DNA of 31,987 nt from JASFRI01 sp050115015. Its GTDB lineage: Bacteria; Acidobacteriota; Polarisedimenticolia; CBDVAL01. The position numbers and the translations under genes are program-made. Shown here piece after piece: positions 1 to 7,362 of this stretch; the stretch's first letter is position 1; every line of letters starts with the position of its first letter. The stretch covers positions 1 to 31,987 of the forward strand of contig JASFRI010000002.1 in the NCBI GenBank assembly GCA_050115015.1. Direction: 5' to 3'. A model generated the notes under the pieces. That model made no database searches. It worked only from the letters and a program-made list of their open reading frames with translations, and was not told the origin of the DNA.

Positions 1-1124
1 GCGGCGAGCCACACGGTCCCGACGGGCTTCTCCGGCGTGCCCCCTCCCGGCCCGGCCACGCCGGTGATCGCCAGGCCGAACTCCACCCCGAAACGGCGAC
101 GGACCCCCTCCGCCATCTCCCGGGCAACCTCCTCGCTCACGGCGCCGTGCCGCGCCAGGGTCTCCTCCGCGACCTCGAGCTGCGCGCGCTTGACCTCGTT
201 CGCATAGGCGACGATCCCCCCGGCGAAGTACGCCGACGAGCCGGCGGTGCGGGTCAGGTCCGCCGCGAGCAGCCCGGCGGTGCACGACTCCGCCACGGCC
301 AGTCGCGCCCCGCGCAGCCGCAGGCGCTCCCCCACGTACGCGGCGAGGGTGGTCTCCTCCCTGGCGAAGATCCAGCGGTCCAGTCGCGCTTCCACCGCGG
401 AGGCCACCTCGGCGACCGCATCCTCGGCCACCCCCGGATCGCGATGCCGGGCGAGCAGCAGCAGCTCGACGAGTCCGGGGCTGGAGAGTACGGTGATCTC
501 GACCTCCGACCTCTGGTGATAGAGGTCCGCGATACGGTCCTCCAGGTCCGACTCGCCGATCCCGGAGGCCAGGAGCGCCCGCCGCGCCACCCGGGGAAGG
601 ACGAAGCGCCCGCGCAGCTTCTCCCGCAGGCCCCGGTCGAGGACGGCCCGCATCTCCGCCGGCGGGCCCGGCAGCAGCGCGACGACCCCTCCCGGGTGGG
701 CCAGCCAGAGGCCCGGGGCGGTCCCCAGGGGGTTGTGCAGGACCTCCGCGCCCTCGGGCACCTGCGCCTGGCGGAGGTTCGACCGGGCCATCGGCCGGCC
801 CCGCGAGCGGAACCGGCGCTCGAGATCGGCGACGAGCGCGGGGTCCTCCCGGAGGGTGCGCCCGAACGCGGCCGCGAGCGCATCGCGGGTTCGATCGTCC
901 GCGGTCGGCCCCAGGCCACCGGTGGCCAGCACGAGATCCGCCCGGGCGGCGGCCTCCCGGAATGCGCCGCGGAGTTCCTCGAGAGCGTCGCCCAGCGTCT
1001 GGCGCCGTCGGACCTCGAATCCCATCCCGGTCAGCAGCGACGCCAGCTCCGGGCTGTTGCTGTCCTGGCGTCCGTGCAGCAGCAGCTCGCTCCCCACCGC
1101 GAAGATCTCCGCGGCGGGGGTCAA
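1..1124 (-). CDS. cinA: CinA family protein (3' end cut by window edge)
   Basis: CinA-type protein, about 374 codons visible with the last part beyond the left edge. The N-terminal MoCF/MogA-like nucleotide-binding domain opens TPAAEIFAVGSELL and carries TGGLGPTADD at about residues 68-77. The C-terminal amidohydrolase domain starts near residue 275 with ESCTAGL (E279, S280, C281) and continues to the hallmark VAGPGGGTPEKPVGTVW. Family knowledge: the C-terminal domain deamidates nicotinamide mononucleotide (pyridine nucleotide salvage) and the N-terminal domain is an ADP-ribose pyrophosphatase in some members. Start: the TTG at 1124-1122 overlaps the TGA stop of the upstream acyltransferase (TTGA), with GGAGG ending 7 bases before it. 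The frame continues without a stop to base 1. ESCTAGL replaces the usual ESCTGGL. The family call is secure; which of the two activities this copy has is not. Confidence 0.93.
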   Translation of the reverse strand, partial: MTPAAEIFAVGSELLLHGRQDSNSPELASLLTGMGFEVRRRQTLGDALEELRGAFREAAARADLVLATGGLGPTADDRTRDALAAAFGRTLREDPALVADLERRFRSRGRPMARSNLRQAQVPEGAEVLHNPLGTAPGLWLAHPGGVVALLPGPPAEMRAVLDRGLREKLRGRFVLPRVARRALLASGIGESDLEDRIADLYHQRSEVEITVLSSPGLVELLLLARHRDPGVAEDAVAEVASAVEARLDRWIFAREETTLAAYVGERLRLRGARLAVAESCTAGLLAADLTRTAGSSAYFAGGIVAYANEVKRAQLEVAEETLARHGAVSEEVAREMAEGVRRRFGVEFGLAITGVAGPGGGTPEKPVGTVWLA

Positions 1125-1774
1125 CGTCCCACCTCCGTCCCCTCCCGGGCGACGGGCGCGGGGGAGCCCGCTTCCAGCAGATCGCGGATCTCCCGCATCA
1201 TCTTCCGGCTGTGTGCCTCCAGCGCGTCGCGCCCGCGGCGCACCTCGCGGTTCCCCTCGAGCCGGAAGGGACGACCGACCCGGAGATGGATGCTCCGGGG
1301 CCGCGGCAGCAGCGCGCCGCGGGGATAGGCCTCGAAGGCCCCCCGGATCGCCGCCGGCACCACCGGGGCGCCGGACCGGACGGCGATCATCGCCGCCCCC
1401 GGCAGGGCTTCCCGGAGGCGCCCGTCCGGCGATCGGGAGCCCTCCGGGAAGATGCCCACGACGCCCCCGCCGTCCAGCACCTGCAGGGCCCGCCGGATCG
1501 CCGCGCGGTCCGGGCGGCCGGGGTGGATCGGGATCGTCTCCATGCCAATGTAGAACCAGCGGATCCTCCACATCGCGTACATGCTCGACAGGACGATGAA
1601 GTGGATCTTGCGGGGTAGCGCCGCACCCAGCACCCCCGCGTCCAGGTACGAGGCATGGTTGGCGATGACGATGGCGGGTCCCTCCCGGGGCAGGTTCTCG
1701 ATCCCCTCCGCCCGGATCCGGAAGTAGAGGGCCTTGAGCGGCCAGGCGATCAGGCGGACGGTCCAGTAGAACAT
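1121..1774 (-). CDS. plsC: 1-acyl-sn-glycerol-3-phosphate acyltransferase (PlsC family)
   Basis: A 217-residue membrane-associated acyltransferase. The catalytic HX4D box is NHASYLD (H40, D45). The substrate-binding FPEGSRS block is at 109-115, and block III/IV-like segments (GAPVVPAAIRG) follow. An N-terminal hydrophobic segment (about residues 3-18) can anchor it to the inner membrane. Members transfer a fatty acyl group to lysophosphatidate to make phosphatidate, the precursor of the CDP-diacylglycerol used by PgsA, which is encoded two genes upstream. The gene lies 12 bases after the DUF502 gene and overlaps cinA, so it is probably cotranscribed with both. The length is short but normal for the family. 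Substrate specificity (acyl-ACP, acyl-CoA, or another lyso-acceptor) cannot be read from sequence. Confidence 0.9.
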   Translation of the reverse strand: MFYWTVRLIAWPLKALYFRIRAEGIENLPREGPAIVIANHASYLDAGVLGAALPRKIHFIVLSSMYAMWRIRWFYIGMETIPIHPGRPDRAAIRRALQVLDGGGVVGIFPEGSRSPDGRLREALPGAAMIAVRSGAPVVPAAIRGAFEAYPRGALLPRPRSIHLRVGRPFRLEGNREVRRGRDALEAHSRKMMREIRDLLEAGSPAPVAREGTEVGR

Positions 1775-1786
1775 CGATCCCCGCCC

Positions 1787-2461
1787 TCAGGCCCGGGGCT
1801 CCGGCGGTGGGACCGGTTCCCGGACCATGGAGGGGGGAAGCATGAGGCCTCCGGACACGATCATCTTGATCCCCTCCTCCACGGTGATCGGCAGGCGACG
1901 CACGTCGCGGGCCGGCAGGACGAGCAGGAACCCGGAGGTGGGGTTCGGGGTCGTCGGGAGGAAGATGTTCACCATCTCGTCGTCACCCGCCGTGAGTACC
2001 CGACCCGGCATTGTCGAGCTGACGAAGCCGAGCACCCAGATCCCCCGGCGAGGATACTCGAACGCCACGACCTCCCGGAAGGCTCCCTTGCGTCCCACGG
2101 TGATCGCCTCGAGCAACTGCTTCGCGCTGGTGTAGATGGTCCGCACCAGCGGGATGCGGAGGAGGAGGCGCTCGAACAGGGCGAGCAGGCGGCTGCCGAG
2201 GAAGTTCGTCGCCAGGCCCCCGATCAGGGCGAGCAGCACGAGGACGACGGCCATCCCCAGGAACGGAACGAGGTACCGCCAGATGCCGGCGCGAGCGTCC
2301 TCCACCCCCACGGACTCGAGGAGGTTCGCCACCAGCGACCCGAGGCGAGCGTCGACGAACTGGAACAACACCGCCAGGAGCCAGAACGTGATGACCAGCG
2401 GCAGGACCGCCAGCAAGCCCCGCAGGAGGAGCCGCCGCAGGTGGGCGATGGCGGAGCGCAT
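1787..2461 (-). CDS. DUF502 family inner-membrane protein
   Basis: A 224-residue protein of the DUF502 family. Two strong transmembrane helices are predicted at about residues 12-34 and 66-88. The conserved cytosolic or periplasmic part follows, with family motifs IPLVRTIYTSAKQL (103-116), VVAFEYPRRGIWVLGF and VNIFLPTTPNPTSGFLL. It ends in a proline-rich tail (VPPPEPRA). The biochemical function is unknown to me; the family is widespread in diderm bacteria and predicted to be membrane-bound. The ATG at 2461 is fixed from upstream by an in-frame TAG six bases earlier. The purine stretch AGGGA abuts the ATG, so the ribosome site is poorly spaced. The upstream 285 bases form a gap bounded by an inverted repeat. 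The gene sits between pgsA and plsC, which hints at a membrane-lipid context, but that is association only. Confidence 0.9.
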   Translation of the reverse strand: MRSAIAHLRRLLLRGLLAVLPLVITFWLLAVLFQFVDARLGSLVANLLESVGVEDARAGIWRYLVPFLGMAVVLVLLALIGGLATNFLGSRLLALFERLLLRIPLVRTIYTSAKQLLEAITVGRKGAFREVVAFEYPRRGIWVLGFVSSTMPGRVLTAGDDEMVNIFLPTTPNPTSGFLLVLPARDVRRLPITVEEGIKMIVSGGLMLPPSMVREPVPPPEPRA

Positions 2462-2463
2462 TC

Positions 2464-2751
2464 CCTAGGAGCCCGTCCGGGCGACGGCTCCGTCGCGAGG
2501 CCCGGCGGGAGATCCGGTCGAAAAGTCCGGTGCCGTCCATTGCGAGCGCCGTGGGCCCGGATTCGAGGCGCCGCGACGACGGCGATGCCCCATGCCCCTG
2601 TGCGGGGGCGGCACCGGAGAGGAGCGGGAACGAAGAAGACGGGCCCATGACCCCGGTTCGGGGGCCGCGATACGCGGAGGGTTCGCGGCGGAGCCCTCGC
2701 CGGTGCATCTCGCGCCGCTGCGGATGTCCATGGCTCCGAGGGGCTCCTAGG
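2464..2751. repeat. Gap bounded by an 11-base inverted repeat, with internal hairpins
   Basis: The longest gene-free stretch of the window. Its borders are a perfect 11-base inverted repeat: CCTAGGAGCCC at 2464-2474 and GGGCTCCTAGG at 2741-2751. One arm contains the TAG stop of pgsA; the other lies two bases before the ATG of the DUF502 gene. Inside are small perfect hairpins: 2481-2496 (6-base stem, GCTC loop), 2651-2663 (5-base stem, GTT loop) and 2665-2677 (5-base stem, ATA loop). I find no tRNA, no T-run typical of a terminator and no recognisable protein. In the pgsA-DUF502 transcript the arms could pair and cover the DUF502 start region. Function is unassigned. Confidence 0.6.
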
Positions 2752-3301
2752 CCGCCGGGGGCCCGCCAAGGCCCAGGCGACGGTAGAACTTCAGGAAGTA
2801 GTCCACGGCCGAGAGGACGGCGAGCACGACCACCGCCCAGAGCACGGCCTCACCGGACCGGGAGAAGGGGGCAGGCAGCTTGCTGTCCAGGATGAGGAGA
2901 ACCACCGCGAGGACCTGGGTCCCCATCTTGAACTTCCCCCACACCGAGGCCGGCATGTCCACACCCCGCCGGCCGGCGACATTGCGTAAACCGCTGATCG
3001 CGAACTCCCGGCTGATGATCACGACGACCATCCATGCCGGCGCCAGTCCCTCCTCCACCAGCGAGATCAGCGCCGCGGAGATCAGCAGCTTGTCCGCCAT
3101 GGGGTCCAGGAGGATGCCCAGGTTCGTCACCTGCTTCCGCCTTCGGGCCAGGTAGCCGTCGAGCACGTCGGTGGCCGCGGCGACGAGGAAGATGGTCACC
3201 CCGAGAAGCTCCCGGCCCTCGAAGCGCGTCAGGAGCACCACGACCAGGAACGGTACGAGGAAGATCCGGAAGATGGTGAGGGAGTTCGGCAGGTTGAGCA
3301 T
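2747..3301 (-). CDS. pgsA: CDP-diacylglycerol-glycerol-3-phosphate 3-phosphatidyltransferase
   Basis: A 184-residue polytopic membrane enzyme of the CDP-alcohol phosphatidyltransferase family. The signature D-x2-D-G-x2-A-R-x8-G-x3-D-x3-D is complete: D45, D48, G49, A52, R53, G62, D66, D70. These aspartates bind the metal and activate the glycerol-3-phosphate hydroxyl. The N-terminus MLNLPNSLTIFRI and the segment SREFAISGLRNVA are typical of PgsA rather than phosphatidylserine or cardiolipin synthases. It makes phosphatidylglycerophosphate, the committed step to phosphatidylglycerol and cardiolipin. The length matches the family. It is the first gene of the leftward group pgsA-DUF502-plsC-cinA and has its own promoter about 70 bases upstream. 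Confidence 0.95.
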   Translation of the reverse strand: MLNLPNSLTIFRIFLVPFLVVVLLTRFEGRELLGVTIFLVAAATDVLDGYLARRRKQVTNLGILLDPMADKLLISAALISLVEEGLAPAWMVVVIISREFAISGLRNVAGRRGVDMPASVWGKFKMGTQVLAVVLLILDSKLPAPFSRSGEAVLWAVVVLAVLSAVDYFLKFYRRLGLGGPPAA

Positions 3302-3368
3302 CGGACCTCACCGCGGACCCGGTCCCGGAGGGAGCGGAGGCAGGCGCAGGACCGGCGCGCGACACGGG

Positions 3369-3397
3369 ACACTAGCACATGCCCGAAACCGGGTCAA
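3369..3397 (-). promoter_or_regulatory. Predicted vegetative promoter for pgsA
   Basis: On the minus strand, TTGACC (3397-3392) and TAGTGT (3374-3369) are separated by 17 bases, with TGC just before the -10 as an extended element. Transcription would start near 3362, about 60 bases before the pgsA ATG. The layout matches the other promoters of this window. Confidence 0.6.
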
Positions 3398-3411
3398 CGA
3401 CGGTGCTCTCG

Positions 3412-3420
3412 TGCTACCAT
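3412..3420 (+). promoter_or_regulatory. Possible extended -10 promoter for the deacetylase gene
   Basis: TGCTACCAT reads as an extended -10 (TGnTAnnAT) on the plus strand. A good -35 is missing: the hexamer 17 bases upstream is GGTCAA, the complement of the pgsA -35. If used, transcription starts near 3427, which supports translation from the ATG at 3457 rather than 3379. Confidence 0.35.
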
Positions 3421-3456
3421 GCCGCGGTCACGCTGACGAGGGAACCACGCCGCCGC

Positions 3457-5139
3457 ATGCCCGCGAGCCCACCCGGAAAGTCGACCACCCCCGCCTCGGT
3501 CCTCTGGATCGGTTACGTGATCGTGCTCGGCGGCCTCGGGCTCATCGCGACGCAGGTCCTCGGCCCCTGGTACGCGTCGTGGCGCGCCGAGGCGGAGCGG
3601 CGCGCCCGGGAGTCCCCCGCTGCGGCGCCTTCCCCCGTGGAGGCCGGGATCCCCGCCGGGGATGTCGCGAGCTTCTCCCCGGCTTCGCCGCGCCCGGATG
3701 AGGCGAAGGAGGCACCGGGCGGAGTGGAGCCACCGGTGCCCGCCCCAGCCGGGGCCGAGCCCGCGGGCCGGCCGGCCGACCTGGTAGAGGCCACGCCGGG
3801 GACGCCGGGCCTCCGCCTCTCCGCTCGAGCGGTCCCGGAGGCCGCCGCCACGTCCACGAAACGGCCGGCCGGCCGGGAGACCGGCGCAGGGCCGTCACAC
3901 GAGCCTGCGCCCTCGCGCTCGGATCCTCCCGCGGCGGCGACGGGAGCGAAGCCGGCCGCCGACGGCAGCCCGCCACCGGCGGCTCCAGGGGACGGGCCGG
4001 CGCGGGCCTCGGCGCAGCCCCTCCCGGAGGAGCCGGCGACGGCGGTCCACCCCGCGCCTCCTGCCGGGGAGACCACCGGCACGAAGGCCGCCGCCGCGGG
4101 GACCGCGAACCCCGCCATCGCAGCCGCCGCACGTGCGCGGGCACGGGAGACCCGGGCGGACCCGCTGGCCCCAGACGAGCCGCCCGCCTCCCCCGCGACA
4201 GGCGCGAGGGCGGGCGCGTCCCGACCCGCCGGGACGACGGTGCCGCCGGGGGCGGGCCCCGCAGCGCCGCGATCCGGCGTGTTGGTGGATCCGCCGACGC
4301 CGGCCGCACCGGCTTCCCCGCCGCCCGTCCGGCTGCCGGACCGCGCGGTGGACCGGCTCGCTGAGCCGGAGACGGCCCCGCCGCTGCCCGGCCCGGTGCG
4401 GCCCCGGGCGAAGGCGGCCAGCCTCTCCCGGGGCAACCCGACGCTGCCACAGGTGGTCCTGTCGTTCGACGGGGGGAGTGGCGCCAACTCCGCGCTACCG
4501 ATCCTCGATGCCCTCGACGCCGCAGGGATACGCACCACCTTCTTCCTGACGGGGGAGTTCGTGCGTTCCCATCCGGACGTGACCCGTCAGATCGCGGAAC
4601 GTGGGCACGAGGTGGGCAATCACACAGACGACCATCCGCACCTCACGCTGTGGAACGAGACGCGCCGCCACACCACGCGGCCGGAGATCGACGCGGAGGC
4701 GCTGCGGCGGGAGCTGACGGCGGCGGACGCCTCGTTCCGCATGGTGACGGGACGACCGATGGCCCCGCTGTGGCGCGCGCCGTACGGCGAGATCAACTCC
4801 GAGATCCTGGGCTGGGCAGCGGATCTCGGCTATCGCCACGTGGGGTGGACCACCGGTTTCGATTCCCTGGACTGGGTCGCGGATCCCGCCTCCTCCCGCT
4901 ACCGGACTCCCGAGGAGTTCGTCGACCTGATCGCGTCGCGTGCCACCTCGGGAAGCGGCAGGTTGAACGGGGTGATCATCCTGATGCACCTCAACTCCTG
5001 GCGTCCGGAGGGAGAACGGTTCGGCGCCCACCTGGGGAGCCTCGTCAGGGTCCTGCGCGCCGCCGGGTACGAGCTGGTGACCGCCGGCACCCTGCTGCGG
5101 AACCTCCAGCCGTCCGGCGAGGCGACGTCATCCCGATGA
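3457..5139 (+). CDS. Membrane-anchored polysaccharide deacetylase (CE4/NodB domain)
   Basis: About 560 residues: one N-terminal transmembrane helix (15-38), then roughly 275 residues of very Pro/Ala/Gly-rich, probably disordered linker, then a carbohydrate esterase 4 domain (about 330-560). CE4 motifs, numbered from this start: SFDGG with D338 as catalytic base, NHTDDHP (H389, H393, metal ligands), WRAPYG (R440), DSLDW (D469, D472), LMH (H511). The second aspartate of the usual TFDDG motif is glycine (G339), as in a subgroup of CE4 proteins. The likely role is N- or O-deacetylation of peptidoglycan or another envelope glycan outside the inner membrane. A longer start at 3379 is open in frame, but it would place the predicted promoter inside the gene and add a tail without homology. 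GAGGGA precedes 3457, though at a long 13-base spacing. The stop overlaps the next start (ATGA), so it is coupled to the phosphohexomutase gene. Confidence 0.88.
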   Translation: MPASPPGKSTTPASVLWIGYVIVLGGLGLIATQVLGPWYASWRAEAERRARESPAAAPSPVEAGIPAGDVASFSPASPRPDEAKEAPGGVEPPVPAPAGAEPAGRPADLVEATPGTPGLRLSARAVPEAAATSTKRPAGRETGAGPSHEPAPSRSDPPAAATGAKPAADGSPPPAAPGDGPARASAQPLPEEPATAVHPAPPAGETTGTKAAAAGTANPAIAAAARARARETRADPLAPDEPPASPATGARAGASRPAGTTVPPGAGPAAPRSGVLVDPPTPAAPASPPPVRLPDRAVDRLAEPETAPPLPGPVRPRAKAASLSRGNPTLPQVVLSFDGGSGANSALPILDALDAAGIRTTFFLTGEFVRSHPDVTRQIAERGHEVGNHTDDHPHLTLWNETRRHTTRPEIDAEALRRELTAADASFRMVTGRPMAPLWRAPYGEINSEILGWAADLGYRHVGWTTGFDSLDWVADPASSRYRTPEEFVDLIASRATSGSGRLNGVIILMHLNSWRPEGERFGAHLGSLVRVLRAAGYELVTAGTLLRNLQPSGEATSSR

Positions 5140-6533
5140 GCGACCCGCGCTTCGGCACCGACGGGTGGCGCGCGGAGATCGCCAGGGAGTTCACCCTTGC
5201 CAACCTGCGGCGAGTGGTGGCCGCGATCACGGCGGTGTACCGGGAGCGGGGAGCCCGCCGGGCGGCGGTCTCCTACGACCACCGCTTCCTGGCGGATCGC
5301 CTCGCGCGGGAGGCTGCCGCGGTGCTCCAGGAGAACGGGATCCAGGTGCGGATGTCCGACCGCCCGGAGACCACCCCGGCGCTCTCCTGCCAGGTGGTCG
5401 GCTCGGGGGCGGACTTCGGACTGATGCTCACCGCCAGCCACAACCCGCCGGAGTTCCTGGGCCTCAAAATCAAGACCGCCGGGGGCGCCAGCGCCCCGCC
5501 GGCGATCACCCGCGCGGTGGAGGAACGACTGTGCCGGCCTTCCCCGGACGTCGCCAGGCCGGCGGGCGGCCCGGCCCCGACCGTGGTGAGCTTTCGCGCC
5601 GAGCACGAGGCGCGGATGGCCGCCGTCGTGGACCTGGAGCGGATCCGCAACGCCCCGCTTCACGTGGTGGTGGACTCGATGCACGGCACCGGTGGACGGA
5701 TCGTCGAGGAGATGCTGGGCGGCGGGGCCATCCGGGTCGACACCCTGCGAGGCGAGCGCGACCCGCTGTTCGGCGGCCAGGCGCCGGAGCCGACCCGGGA
5801 TCGGATGGGGCCGCTTCTCGAGCGCATGTCCCGTGGCGCGGCGGTCGGCTTCGCCACCGACGGCGACGGCGACCGGATCGCCGCCGTCGACGACCGGGGT
5901 GCGTTCGTCTCCCCGCTGCGCATCGTTGCGGTGCTCGCACTCCACCTGATCCGCCACCGCCGCATGGAGGGCGGCCTGGCGAAGACCTTCGCGAACACCG
6001 TCTATCTCGACCGGATCGCCAAGGCCGAAGGCCGCGTGTTCCACTGCCTCCCCGTGGGCTTCAAGCACGTCGCGGCCCTCCTGGAGCGCGGCGAGCTGCT
6101 GATCGGCGGCGAGGAGAGCGGTGGCATCGGCGTGGCGGGCTACCTTCCGGAGCGGGACGGCCTGCTCGCGGGCCTGCTTCTCGTCGAGGCCGTCGCCGCC
6201 TCCGGAAAGCCGCTCTCCGCCCTGGTGGAGGCGCTGACCCGGGAGTTCGGGGATTACCGCTACGGCCGGCGGGACCTCCATCTCGAGGGGCTGGACGTCG
6301 CCGCCCGCCTAGACGCCATCGCCCGGGAGCCCCCGGCGCGGATCGCCGGCCTGGGCCTTACGGGGCTCGACACCCTCGACGGCCTCAAGCTGCTGTTCGG
6401 GGATCACGGCTGGCTCCTGCTGCGGGCCTCGGGGACCGAGCCGGTGATCCGCGTCTACGCCGAGGTGCTCCACCCCGCCCCCGTCGCATCCCTGATCGAG
6501 GCCGGCGTCCGCCTCGTGGGCGGCGGCCGATGA
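5136..6533 (+). CDS. Phosphoglucomutase/phosphomannomutase family protein
   Basis: A 465-residue alpha-D-phosphohexomutase. Domain landmarks: FGTDGWRAEI (7-16, active-site entry), TASHNP with the phosphoserine S101, metal-binding DGDGDR (D242, D244, D246), the sugar-recognition loop GEESGG (325-330) and the phosphate-binding RASGTEP (430-436). All catalytic elements are present. Family members interconvert glucose or mannose 1- and 6-phosphates, or glucosamine phosphates. GEES favours glucose/mannose specificity, but the exact substrate is unproven. The ATG at 5136 shares bases with the TGA of the deacetylase gene, so the two are translationally coupled and probably serve envelope or storage polysaccharide metabolism. 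A different frame runs open through the upstream gene, but the homology starts exactly at this ATG. Confidence 0.92.
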   Translation: MSDPRFGTDGWRAEIAREFTLANLRRVVAAITAVYRERGARRAAVSYDHRFLADRLAREAAAVLQENGIQVRMSDRPETTPALSCQVVGSGADFGLMLTASHNPPEFLGLKIKTAGGASAPPAITRAVEERLCRPSPDVARPAGGPAPTVVSFRAEHEARMAAVVDLERIRNAPLHVVVDSMHGTGGRIVEEMLGGGAIRVDTLRGERDPLFGGQAPEPTRDRMGPLLERMSRGAAVGFATDGDGDRIAAVDDRGAFVSPLRIVAVLALHLIRHRRMEGGLAKTFANTVYLDRIAKAEGRVFHCLPVGFKHVAALLERGELLIGGEESGGIGVAGYLPERDGLLAGLLLVEAVAASGKPLSALVEALTREFGDYRYGRRDLHLEGLDVAARLDAIAREPPARIAGLGLTGLDTLDGLKLLFGDHGWLLLRASGTEPVIRVYAEVLHPAPVASLIEAGVRLVGGGR

Positions 6534-6541
6534 TCCCCCAC

Positions 6542-6570
6542 TTGCCGAGACCCCGCAACAGGCCTATATT
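6542..6570 (+). promoter_or_regulatory. Predicted vegetative promoter for the AraC-type gene
   Basis: TTGCCG (6542-6547) and TATATT (6565-6570) are spaced by exactly 17 bases, in the short gap after the phosphohexomutase gene. The start point would be near 6577, giving a leader of about 20 bases with GGAGAGGAG six bases before the GTG start. Confidence 0.6.
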
Positions 6571-6597
6571 TCACGCATTCCCGGAGAGGAGCGTGTC

Positions 6598-7362
6598 GTG
6601 CCGGAGAGCGGGTCCACGTCTCGACCCTCGCCCGCCGAGCGGGCGGGCGAGGGCTATCCCTGGGCGCGGGAGCGCGAGGCGCTCGAGGCCCTCGATCGGA
6701 TGGACCTGGACCGCGCCCGGGGTGGACTGCGGTCCCTCGCCGCGGAGGTCCGGGTCCTGGAGGGGACCTCGCTCGGGGTGATCGCGCTGCTGCTGGGCAA
6801 CCTGCTCGACCGCCTCGAGGACCGGCTCCACCCGGTCAGTCCGGGGGACCGGCGCCGCCTCGAGCGGGCGCAGCGGCTCGGGGGCGCCCCCGACCTGGAA
6901 GGCCTCCGCGGCGCGTTTCTCGCCGAGGTCGACGAGATGCTCGCCCCCTTCGCCTCCCTGGCGCGGCTGAGCCCCGCGGTGATACACGCACGCAGGTACC
7001 TGGACCGGAACTACACCCGGCGGGTGACGCTCCGGGAGGTGTCGCAATCGGTGCACCTGTCGCCGAACTACCTCTCCGCGCTGTTCCGGAAGGAGACGGG
7101 GATGACCGTGACGGACCACATCCGGAAGCGGCGCATGTGTCTCGCCGAGAGGCTGCTGCTCGAGGGGGAGCACACCATCTCGGAGGTCGCGTACCAGGTC
7201 GGCTACCAGAACTACCGCGACTTCCACCGCAACTTCGTGCGGGTGCGCGGACGATCCCCCCGCTCGTTCCGGCGTCTGGGTCAGCAAGGTGACGCGGGAT
7301 CCCCGGACTCCGTCCGGACCGCGATGCCCCTCAGCCGCCGGTCGGAGACGGGCAGCCGCTGA
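6598..7362 (+). CDS. AraC-family transcriptional regulator
   Basis: A 254-residue DNA-binding protein. The C-terminal AraC/XylS domain spans about residues 126-228. The first helix-turn-helix is near 143-165 (VTLREVSQSVHLSPNYLSAL) and the second near 193-215. The classical family ending is present (EVAYQVGYQNYRDFHRNF, then GRSPRSFRR). The N-terminal 120 residues look helical and leucine/arginine-rich and match no ligand-binding domain I recognise; no receiver, GAF or cupin motif is visible. GTG start at 6598 with a strong Shine-Dalgarno (6583-6591) and its own promoter. The last 32 bases overlap the 3' end of the convergent deaminase gene, and the tail after residue 229 is probably unstructured. 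Target genes are unknown; the upstream glycan genes on the same strand are candidates. Confidence 0.9.
   Translation: MPESGSTSRPSPAERAGEGYPWAREREALEALDRMDLDRARGGLRSLAAEVRVLEGTSLGVIALLLGNLLDRLEDRLHPVSPGDRRRLERAQRLGGAPDLEGLRGAFLAEVDEMLAPFASLARLSPAVIHARRYLDRNYTRRVTLREVSQSVHLSPNYLSALFRKETGMTVTDHIRKRRMCLAERLLLEGEHTISEVAYQVGYQNYRDFHRNFVRVRGRSPRSFRRLGQQGDAGSPDSVRTAMPLSRRSETGSR

Noticed and set aside
2530..2600. tRNA-like T-loop (ATTCGAGGC) in the pgsA-DUF502 gap
   Set aside because: No matching T-stem, anticodon arm or acceptor stem can be drawn on either strand.
3379..3456. Longer start for the deacetylase gene at 3379
   Set aside because: The added 26 residues lack a ribosome site and overlap the predicted promoters; the membrane anchor is complete from 3457. 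Kept only as an alternative.
4899..6281. A 460-codon open frame on the minus strand under the mutase gene
   Set aside because: It has no homology and has His/Arg/Gly-rich shadow composition. The plus-strand mutase has every catalytic motif.
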